A stretch of DNA of 14,398 nucleotides from NCBI GenBank assembly GCA_964459675.1, contig CAYWNP010000069.1:1-14398 (forward strand), given 5' to 3'. The notes beneath the pieces were generated by a model, which did no database searches, was not told where the DNA came from, and saw only the letters and a list, made by a program, of their open reading frames with translations. Position 1 is the first letter of the stretch; each line of letters starts with the position of its first letter. Of this stretch, positions 1 through 5,042 are shown piece by piece. The DNA comes from CAIZQW01 sp964459675. GTDB lineage: Bacteria; Verrucomicrobiota; Kiritimatiellia; RFP12; UBA1067. The position numbers and the translations under genes were made by a program.

Positions 1-57
1 GTGATCTGCGCCATTGCCACCGTCGCCGCAGCGTTGATCAGCAAGGTGTTCGCATAG
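1..57 (+). CDS. C-terminal tail of an unidentified, probably membrane protein (partial, 5' end outside window)
   Basis: Reading from base 1 in frame 1 gives 18 codons, V-I-C-A-I-A-T-V-A-A-A-L-I-S-K-V-F-A, then TAG at 55-57. The other two plus frames give a stop at once or an arginine/histidine-rich string, so frame 1 is the likely coding one. The peptide is almost wholly hydrophobic with a single lysine near its end, which looks like the last transmembrane helix of an integral membrane protein. Spore-maturation/nucleoside-recognition type transporters end in this way, but 18 residues are too few to name a family. The following 170 bases are non-coding and palindromic, as expected after a gene end. 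Confidence 0.4.
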   Translation: MICAIATVAAALISKVFA

Positions 58-73
58 ACGGGGTGGTTTGTTG

Positions 74-175
74 AGGACGCCAAGACTCGAAGACACCGAG
101 ACTCAAAGGATGAAGACTTAAAAGTCTATAAAGTCTATCCCTTGGGGTCTTGAAGTCTATCAGTCTCGGCGTCCT
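74..175. repeat. Intergenic inverted repeat with internal AAGTCTAT copies
   Basis: The outer arms are 74-87 (AGGACGCCAAGACT) and 162-175 (AGTCTCGGCGTCCT). They are reverse complements with 13 of 14 bases paired. Inside, AAGTCTAT occurs three times (122-129, 131-138, 153-160), and the opposite-sense AAGACTT lies at 113-119, so several hairpins are possible. No ORF in this stretch looks coding. It lies between the plus-strand gene tail ending at 57 and the minus-strand ATPase ending at 229. That is a convergent junction, so it may end transcription from both sides. The design resembles the short dispersed palindromes of many environmental PVC-type genomes; that comparison is from memory. Confidence 0.6.
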
Positions 176-228
176 AAATTCAAACAGTCTTGCTCTGAGA
201 CAGATGAATCTGTTGAAATCATTCCACC

Positions 229-1443
229 TCAATATAAAAACCCGAAAAGGTAAAGTGGGATTGTCCCTTTAGAGCCGATAAGTATATCATCTTTGACAAC
301 ATATTCCTCGCGAGTCTCTTTTGGCAACTGTGATCTTCCTTTACCCTTTCCGCCTATTTCAAACACGCGATTCCGGATTTTAAAATCACCACCTTTGGTG
401 CTATAGGAAACAGGGAGTTTCGCATGTTGAGTGGCTTGCAAGAAGAATAGTTCCCGTGTCATTCCCTTGTCCGTTGGCTGTTCAAGCCCTTGGCAAAGCG
501 CATGATAGAGCGTGGTATTGTCCAGGTAGATCTTTTGTGGCTTTCGGAGTACAGCGTGTCCGCGTTCGCCCGCATCGAGCAGTCGTGTCAGTCCGGTCTC
601 CTGTAAAATACGCAGATAACTTGCCGTTGTTTTGTCATCCACACCCAGACTCGTACTTAACTTATGAATGCAGATCTCTCCTGGTGGGATCGTACTGAGG
701 AAGTAGAGAATCTTCTTAAAGTAATGTAAATTTTCCGTCTTCAGGCGATAGTATGTCGCGATATCCTCATAGAGGGTCTTTTCGACAACTGAACGCACTT
801 TATCATAGTAGTTTGTCCTGCCCTCAAATACGTAAGGATAATAACCCTCCTCAAGGTAATGGTGAAAATGCCCCAGCAACTTAGGTATTCCAGCCAGTTT
901 CCCGGAAATCCCGGCGGGATCCTGAAGAATCTCATCAAGCGAGTAAGATGTATATTCCTCGTTTGTGAGAAAATTCAGGTATTCGCGAAAAGAAAGCCCA
1001 GGCAGGTGACGCAAGGTTGCGCGCCGGGATAGGTCATAGCTGCCTTTTGTCAGATCCAAACTTGAACTTCCCGAAAAAACGATGCGTACGGCGGGGAAGG
1101 AATCGTAGATATTTTTGAGTTCCTGTTGCCACCCTGAATATTTGTGGATTTCATCAAAAAAGAAGAGTTGCACACCTTCCTGCATCGACATCGACCGCAC
1201 AAAATCCAGAAGGCTGCTTTTGTTAAAATAAATATGGTCAGCAGAGGCATAGAAGGCCTCATCCAGATGACCGATCTGCTCCCGAATATACTGTAATAGC
1301 AGTGTTGTTTTCCCTACACCGCGCGGACCTATGAGACCAATCAACCGTTCGTCGGCAGTAAAGGTGTCGAACAAGAATCGGTGTTTTTTAGAATTGGTCG
1401 CTGCAACCAAGCGGTGATAGGTCTCTCTCAATGTGTCAATCAT
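229..1443 (-). CDS. AAA+ ATPase with C-terminal DUF4143-like (PD-(D/E)XK-type) domain
   Basis: This 404-residue protein belongs to the large, poorly understood family of single-gene bacterial and archaeal AAA ATPases (AAA_14 plus DUF4143 architecture). The Walker A motif GPRGVGKTT is at residues 39-47, Walker B (FFFDEIH) at about 94-100, and a sensor-like SGSSSLDL at about 124-131. A winged-helix-like stretch (DDKTTASYLRILQETGLTRL) follows in the second half. Near the end, D353, E362 and K366 in FEIGGKGKG match the D...E-x-G-x-K pattern of the nuclease-like fold. The ATG at 1441-1443 has AGGAG nine bases upstream. The gene stands alone, opposite in direction to its neighbours, in DNA that looks A+T-richer than the housekeeping block, which suggests acquisition. 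Its cellular role is unknown; anti-invader or DNA-associated roles have been suggested for relatives but nothing here decides it. Confidence 0.85.
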   Translation of the reverse strand: MIDTLRETYHRLVAATNSKKHRFLFDTFTADERLIGLIGPRGVGKTTLLLQYIREQIGHLDEAFYASADHIYFNKSSLLDFVRSMSMQEGVQLFFFDEIHKYSGWQQELKNIYDSFPAVRIVFSGSSSLDLTKGSYDLSRRATLRHLPGLSFREYLNFLTNEEYTSYSLDEILQDPAGISGKLAGIPKLLGHFHHYLEEGYYPYVFEGRTNYYDKVRSVVEKTLYEDIATYYRLKTENLHYFKKILYFLSTIPPGEICIHKLSTSLGVDDKTTASYLRILQETGLTRLLDAGERGHAVLRKPQKIYLDNTTLYHALCQGLEQPTDKGMTRELFFLQATQHAKLPVSYSTKGGDFKIRNRVFEIGGKGKGRSQLPKETREEYVVKDDILIGSKGTIPLYLFGFLY

Positions 1444-1782
1444 TGGAATGCACTCCTAATTATCCTTTAATTATTAAGAGTATACTCCAAACGTTTCAGA
1501 ACGCAACAGAAAAATTTATGAATTAAGCGCGAACACAAACAATCTTGACTTGAAAAACTAAAAACAAGCTTACTTTTTGTTCTGAGACAGACTCAGGGAT
1601 GATCTGCTCAAGGCTTCGTGCAATCATAGGATTTCCGTGTCTCCTATAGACTGTATTAATGATAATTCAGTCCGTTTGCACTGCTAAATTTAAAAAACCG
1701 CAGTCTAACGGTCTTGCCTTTGAAGCGCTGATTCGCTAACATTTCGGGCGTCGTTTAATAAAAATTGAGAAAGGTCGTACTC
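1444..1782. other. Divergent intergenic region between ATPase and HTH-like gene
   Basis: These 339 bases separate two divergently transcribed genes and hold no credible ORF. On the minus strand a TATACT -10-like hexamer (1479-1484) with a weak TTGCGT (1501-1506) sixteen bases away could drive the ATPase. On the plus strand TTGCCT (1714-1719) and TAACAT (1737-1742), 17 bases apart, are a weak candidate for the gene at 1783. A small hairpin pairs ATAGGA (1626-1631) with TCCTAT (1642-1647). The 11-mer TCTGAGACAGA at 1581-1591 is also present at 194-204, on the other side of the ATPase gene. None of these is strong alone. Confidence 0.4.
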
Positions 1783-2304
1783 ATGAGTGCAAACAACCTC
1801 TTATACGAGAGGTCGCAACAGGAGCAGAGGCTGACGCGCCTTGCACCTGAAACATTCGCCATGCTTCGTGAATATCTGGCAGAGCATGCTTTGCCGGAGG
1901 AGCCTGGAGCCGGCACGTGCGTCTGCGAGGCGCCGGCTGAGCTCTGCGCATATCTCGCACGCGCCAGCGTGCCCTTCTCGCGCTGTCTTCTGCAATTTAT
2001 CCGGAAGAGTGGCCTCGATGAGGTCGAGGTCTATAAGCGTGCGCATGTGGATCGCAAGCTCTTCTCCAAGATCCGGAGCGACGGGAGCTATCATCCGAAG
2101 AAGGCGACGGTGATTGCCTTTGCCTTGGCCCTCCGGCTCTCATTGACAGAGACGCGGGAACTGCTTTCATCAGCAGGCTTCACACTCTCCCGTTGCACGC
2201 CCTTTGACTTGATCATCCAATATTTTCTCGAGCGCGGGGTTTATGATCTTCTGAAGATCAATGATGCCTTATATGATTTTGACCAGCCCCTTCTCATGGT
2301 GTGA
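1783..2304 (+). CDS. Small protein with conserved helix-turn-helix-like C-terminal domain
   Basis: This is a 173-residue cytoplasmic protein of unknown function. The N-terminal 80 residues are not recognised. From about residue 82 to the end it follows a pattern I recall from many bacterial proteins: FSKIRSDGSYHPKKATVIAFA at 94-114, then an L-x-L-x-E-T-x-x-L-L-x-x-AGF stretch, then FDLIIQYFLERG and a final INDALYDFDQPLL. The region is all-helical with a helix-turn-helix-like spacing and also occurs fused behind other domains, so it is probably a binding module. The ATG at 1783 was preferred over the in-frame TTG at 1765 because GAGAAAGG (1767-1774) sits eight bases before it. A terminator-like hairpin follows ten bases after the stop. 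A regulatory role is inference only. Confidence 0.75.
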   Translation: MSANNLLYERSQQEQRLTRLAPETFAMLREYLAEHALPEEPGAGTCVCEAPAELCAYLARASVPFSRCLLQFIRKSGLDEVEVYKRAHVDRKLFSKIRSDGSYHPKKATVIAFALALRLSLTETRELLSSAGFTLSRCTPFDLIIQYFLERGVYDLLKINDALYDFDQPLLMV

Positions 2305-2313
2305 TTCTTTTAA

Positions 2314-2340
2314 ATGTCGCTTTAAAAGCGACATCTTTCT
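2314..2340 (+). terminator. Hairpin terminator after the 1783-2304 gene
   Basis: ATGTCGCTTT (2314-2323) and AAAGCGACAT (2325-2334) pair perfectly, giving a stem of about eight usable pairs around an A/T loop. A pyrimidine-rich CTTTCTCTTC tract follows. It lies ten bases past the TGA stop at 2302-2304. The tail is not pure T, so termination may be partial and some transcripts could reach the next gene. Confidence 0.6.
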
Positions 2341-2355
2341 CTTCTGCGTATGTTA

Positions 2356-2397
2356 TGTTACAGGCGTTCTTATGAACGAGTCGTAGGAACAGTAACA
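2356..2397 (+). promoter_or_regulatory. Possible structured leader before the Whirly-like gene
   Basis: TGTTAC (2356-2361) can pair with GTAACA (2392-2397), and inside it CGTTC (2365-2369) pairs with GAACG (2374-2378). The structure lies just ahead of the GGGAGAG ribosome site at 2410-2416. It could be an operator or a leader RNA element. No clear -35/-10 pair is visible between 2340 and 2410, so the promoter position is unknown. The stems are short and chance pairing is not excluded. Confidence 0.3.
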
Positions 2398-2420
2398 CAA
2401 CAAACAAAAGGGAGAGAACC

Positions 2421-3038
2421 ATGAATACAGAGACAAACACACAGGGCAGTTCACAGAAGCGGGCCGAGGAGGACACAGTTTTCCGTGCCTACCGTCCAAG
2501 GCTTTCCTTCTATCATGCGAATGGCAAAGGCACCGGGAGTGCGGTGCAATTTGAGGTGATTCCGGCGTGTGGCGACCGCGAGGGCGTGGTCTTCATGACC
2601 CTGGCGCAACAAAAGAGCGTCGCCATCGGCTCTGCCGAACAAGGTACCCGTCAGCACGCAACGTTTGACTGGAAGAATCGCGTGACCGTGAAGTTGAACT
2701 TCAACGACCTCTGCCAGATGCTTCTGGTTTTCCGCGGACTGGCCACCGCCATCCAGGAGGGTAAGGGGCTCTATCATGACAGTCGCAACATGACAACGAT
2801 GATCAACGTTACTCGGCAGGTTGAGCCTTACCCGGGACTCTCGCTCGAGATCTCCCGCCGGGGCAAGACAGAGGGCGACGTCCCCCTACGCATACGGATT
2901 ATCTTTAATGCTGCAGAGACCCTGGGGCTTGGAACTGTGCTTGAGCAACAACTTGGGGTGGTCGCCTTTGGTATCCCCAAAGAGGCGACCTATTCAACGG
3001 GCGCGGCACAGGTTGAGAACGACCAGATGGTGATTTAG
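2421..3038 (+). CDS. Conserved hypothetical protein, Whirly/PUR-like single-strand nucleic acid binding candidate
   Basis: This is a 205-residue protein with no signal peptide or membrane segment. The first 25 residues are polar and low-complexity. A core of alternating strands follows: RPRLSFYHANGKGTGSAVQF, a TFDWKNRVTVKLNFNDL strand pair, a VFRG helix, then repeated strands and a closing VVAFGIP. The order of two four-stranded sheets each closed by a helix, with FYHxxGKGTG and FDW...VKLxFNDL motifs, matches my memory of uncharacterised PVC proteins with the Whirly/PUR nucleic-acid-binding fold. That assignment is inference. The ATG follows GGGAGAG at a good distance (2410-2416). The gene is on the same strand as the helix-turn-helix-like protein upstream but separated by a hairpin terminator. 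Repeats begin about 19 bases after its stop. Confidence 0.7.
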   Translation: MNTETNTQGSSQKRAEEDTVFRAYRPRLSFYHANGKGTGSAVQFEVIPACGDREGVVFMTLAQQKSVAIGSAEQGTRQHATFDWKNRVTVKLNFNDLCQMLLVFRGLATAIQEGKGLYHDSRNMTTMINVTRQVEPYPGLSLEISRRGKTEGDVPLRIRIIFNAAETLGLGTVLEQQLGVVAFGIPKEATYSTGAAQVENDQMVI

Positions 3039-3056
3039 GAACCCCCCGCAAAACTT

Positions 3057-3133
3057 CTTTGACAGGATTGACAGGATTTTGTGGATTAGAATTTAAAGCA
3101 GCAATCCTATAAGTCCTGTTAATCCTGTCAAAA
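3057..3133. repeat. GACAGGATT-type long inverted repeat
   Basis: The left arm (3057-3087, starting CTTTGACAGGATT) and the right arm (3103-3133, ending AATCCTGTCAAAG) are reverse complements at 26 of 31 positions. The first 13 pairs are perfect. Each arm repeats the unit [G/A]ACAGGA(T/C)T twice or three times, so this is a repeat within a repeat. It starts about 18 bases after the stop of the Whirly-like gene and could act as its transcription end. I recall this motif as a very common dispersed intergenic sequence in environmental genomes, but cannot count copies here. Confidence 0.7.
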
Positions 3134-3139
3134 GTCTTT

Positions 3140-3202
3140 TGGAGGGCCACGCTCTGTCGTGGCCGGTGCCTACTTGCGGACGTGACGGAGCACGTCCCTC
3201 CA
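3140..3202. repeat. Double-hairpin palindromic element (outer stem enclosing two hairpins)
   Basis: The outer stem pairs TGGAGGG (3140-3146) with CCCTCCA (3196-3202). Inside are two separate hairpins: GGCCAC (3145-3150) with GTGGCC (3159-3164), and GGACGTG (3178-3184) with CACGTCC (3191-3197). The hairpin ends overlap the outer stem by a couple of bases, so the two foldings compete at their edges. The two halves are also reverse complements of each other at 19 of 26 positions (3140-3165 against 3177-3202). It follows the GACAGGATT repeat after only six bases. No product is encoded. Confidence 0.7.
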
Positions 3203-3216
3203 AGACGCGGAACCCC

Positions 3217-3252
3217 TTCCACTGTTCCAAGATTCCACCATTCCATTATTCC
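3217..3252. repeat. Period-8 TTCCANNN tandem repeat
   Basis: Four full units and a partial fifth follow in exact 8-base phase: TTCCACTG, TTCCAAGA, TTCCACCA, TTCCATTA, TTCC. The first five bases are constant and the last three vary. A codon-like period of three is absent and the stretch is not in a credible ORF. It is the third repeat type in this 278-base spacer and lies 26 bases upstream of the hydF -35 box. Confidence 0.65.
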
Positions 3253-3278
3253 TGCATCTTTATCCTGAGGCCTCATTC

Positions 3279-3308
3279 TTGACAAGGTGGCTGCGGGGGG
3301 CGTATAAT
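3279..3308 (+). promoter_or_regulatory. Strong sigma-70 promoter for hydF
   Basis: TTGACA (3279-3284) and TATAAT (3303-3308) are both perfect consensus hexamers, 18 bases apart with a very G-rich end of the spacer. The hydF ATG is at 3317, only eight bases past the -10 box. Transcription would normally start six to nine bases after the -10 box, so at about 3315-3317. The mRNA would have almost no 5' leader and no ribosome site, which is what the sequence between the box and the ATG (TTAAAATT) shows. Confidence 0.85.
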
Positions 3309-3316
3309 TTAAAATT

Positions 3317-4594
3317 ATGTCAGTACTAGTCGAGAGAGATCATATTGGGATTTTTGGCAAGATGAACTCGGGCAAGAGCTCTGTGATGAACTTGCTGACT
3401 CAGCAGGAGACCTCGATTGTTGATCCGACCCCCGGCACGACAGCCGATACCAAAATTGCTCTTCAAGAGCTTCATGGTATTGGCCCCGTCAAGCTCTTTG
3501 ATACGGCGGGGCTGGATGAGACTGGCGAGTTGGGCGACAAGAAGCGCCACAAAACATTCAATGATTTAAAAGAGTGTGATCTTGTGCTGCTGGTCATTGA
3601 TCCTGTTTCGCAGGATCTCCGCGTCGAGGCTGAAGTGATTGAGAAGGCGCGCGAACTGGACAAGCAGATCCTGATTATCTTTAATCACTTCCAAGCGCAG
3701 TCCGATTCGGCTGAGGCTGACAAGGCGCTCGACCTGTTGCGTTTCTATAAAAAAATCCACCTTCGCGCGAACGATATCGCCTGTCGTGCCGAGCTGATCG
3801 AGTTCATCCTGAAGCATTATGCACCGAAGCAGGACAAGACAGAGCTGTTGCCCTTTGTTCAAAAGGATGAGTATTATGTGCTGATCATTCCGATGGATGT
3901 AGAAACGCCTCCTGGGCGTTACTTGCGTCCTCAAGCCATGGTTGAAGAGTATATTACGCGGCAGTGGGCCTATCCGGTTTCGTTTCGTTTGGATTTGGGT
4001 AAAGCCCGTGGGACACGGGAGCAGGCGGCGGAAGAGAAACGTCGTTTTGATAGCTTTCTGAATAATTTCCAGAAGCGTCCTCTGACGATGATCACGGACT
4101 CGCAAGCCATGGATATCATGAAAGACTGGTGTCCGAAGGATATCGCGTTGACCACCTTCTCCATTGTGATGATCAACTATTTCAGCCGGGGACGCCTAAA
4201 TGATTTTGCTACAGGGGTGAAGGCTCTCGAAGCTTTGAAGTCCGGGGACAAGGTGCTCATTGTCGAAGCGTGCAACCACTCACGTATTGGCGAAGATATT
4301 GGCACGGTGCAACTGCCGAAACATTTTGCAAAGCGATACCCCGGGGTGATCATTGAGCACAACTTCGGACGTGAGTTCCAGGATAATCAGCATCTGGAGC
4401 AGTACAAGCTGATCATCCACTGTGGTGGGTGTATGATTAGTGCTCAGAAACTCCAAGCTCGCCTACGCGACTTAGAGAGCGTGGGGGTTCCCATCACCAA
4501 CTACGGGGTTATCCTCGCGTATCTGCAGGGGCCTGAGGCGCTCGAACGCGTTCTCAAGCCCTTTAAACTGCAGACCGCGTGTACGCGCAGCTAG
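3317..4594 (+). CDS. hydF: [FeFe]-hydrogenase H-cluster maturation GTPase HydF
   Basis: HydF is the scaffold on which the 2Fe subcluster of [FeFe]-hydrogenase is carried before delivery to the apo-enzyme, working with HydE and HydG. The 425 residues match the usual length. The N-terminal GTPase domain shows Walker A (GKMNSGKS, 14-21), the switch region TPGTTADT (38-45) and DTAGLDE (62-68). The C-terminal domain carries the iron-sulfur ligand pattern C319-x-H321, then 46 residues, then H368-C369-x-x-C372, the family signature. The guanine-recognition NKxD motif is altered: the equivalent strand LIIFN is followed by HFQ (123-126). The start at 3317 fits the family, since HIGIFG follows within eight residues and the next Met is inside Walker A. 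No hydE, hydG or hydrogenase gene lies in the window. The gene has its own consensus promoter and no ribosome site. Confidence 0.95.
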   Translation: MSVLVERDHIGIFGKMNSGKSSVMNLLTQQETSIVDPTPGTTADTKIALQELHGIGPVKLFDTAGLDETGELGDKKRHKTFNDLKECDLVLLVIDPVSQDLRVEAEVIEKARELDKQILIIFNHFQAQSDSAEADKALDLLRFYKKIHLRANDIACRAELIEFILKHYAPKQDKTELLPFVQKDEYYVLIIPMDVETPPGRYLRPQAMVEEYITRQWAYPVSFRLDLGKARGTREQAAEEKRRFDSFLNNFQKRPLTMITDSQAMDIMKDWCPKDIALTTFSIVMINYFSRGRLNDFATGVKALEALKSGDKVLIVEACNHSRIGEDIGTVQLPKHFAKRYPGVIIEHNFGREFQDNQHLEQYKLIIHCGGCMISAQKLQARLRDLESVGVPITNYGVILAYLQGPEALERVLKPFKLQTACTRS

Positions 4595-4613
4595 AGGAAA
4601 AGTGAGTGTGTGA

Positions 4614-4949
4614 TTACGCCTTGGCAACCGTGACCGTAATGTTTTGTTTGTTGCCACACTTGGGGCACTTCCACTCCAATGTGTAGGGTTCTTTAGCGGT
4701 CGGGGTATCAATTTCAAGTTCGGCTTTATAACCGCACTTTGCACACGTGATCATTATTTTCGTTTTCTTCTCACCACTCTCCACGAGGGTTGCACCTGTT
4801 GCGACCAGCTTGGGTACAGACTCCTTCGTTTCTTTCTTTCCCTCTTGTTTTTCCGCTTTGGCCACTGCACCATCTTTGGCAATGCAGATAAACGGCACTG
4901 CGCAAGCGAGGGTCAGTATGTTACCAATGAACAGACGACGTGAGGTCAT
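4614..4949 (-). CDS. Exported zinc-ribbon protein with twin-arginine-type signal
   Basis: This 111-residue protein begins MTSRRLFIGN, where S-R-R-L-F-I-G closely follows the Tat pattern S-R-R-x-F-L-K. A hydrophobic core (ILTLACAVPFICIA) and a plausible A-V-A cleavage site come next. A lysine/glutamate-rich linker leads to a zinc ribbon: C-A-K-C and C-P-K-C-G pairs about 30 residues apart, in a short beta-type domain. It is therefore probably an exported or periplasmic metal-binding protein, made by an export route that fits folding with metal in the cytoplasm. The start at 4949 was chosen over an upstream in-frame start at 4997 because AAGGAG (4957-4962 on this strand) lies seven bases before it. 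It is convergent with hydF, 19 bases apart. Its function is not known. Confidence 0.75.
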   Translation of the reverse strand: MTSRRLFIGNILTLACAVPFICIAKDGAVAKAEKQEGKKETKESVPKLVATGATLVESGEKKTKIMITCAKCGYKAELEIDTPTAKEPYTLEWKCPKCGNKQNITVTVAKA

Positions 4950-5042
4950 TGTTTTACTCCTTGTTTCTGTTGCAGAATCTAGAACTAAACACCGCAACTT
5001 GTAATAATATTACGCTTGGACGTATAAATATACAAGTGTATT

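Noticed and set aside
38..232. 64-codon minus-strand open frame in the left spacer
   Set aside because: It is translated palindrome with repeated R-L-x-x-F-x-T-P strings and no ribosome site.
3140..3202. Possible tRNA because of its multi-stem fold
   Set aside because: It has only two inner hairpins, no anticodon-arm geometry, no T-loop sequence and no CCA end.
3217..3252. Possible CRISPR array
   Set aside because: Units are eight bases with three-base variable parts, far shorter than CRISPR repeats and spacers, and no cas gene is near.
2905..3285. 126-codon minus-strand open frame over the repeat spacer
   Set aside because: It is made mostly of translated GACAGGATT, double-hairpin and TTCCA repeats and runs into the Whirly-like gene.
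3566..4105. 179-codon minus-strand open frame within hydF
   Set aside because: It is completely covered by the well-supported hydF frame and has no promoter or ribosome site.
4997..5037. Hairpin ACTTGTA/TACAAGT as a terminator of the radical SAM gene
   Set aside because: The stem is only seven pairs, A+T-rich, with a long loop and no T tract after it on the minus strand.
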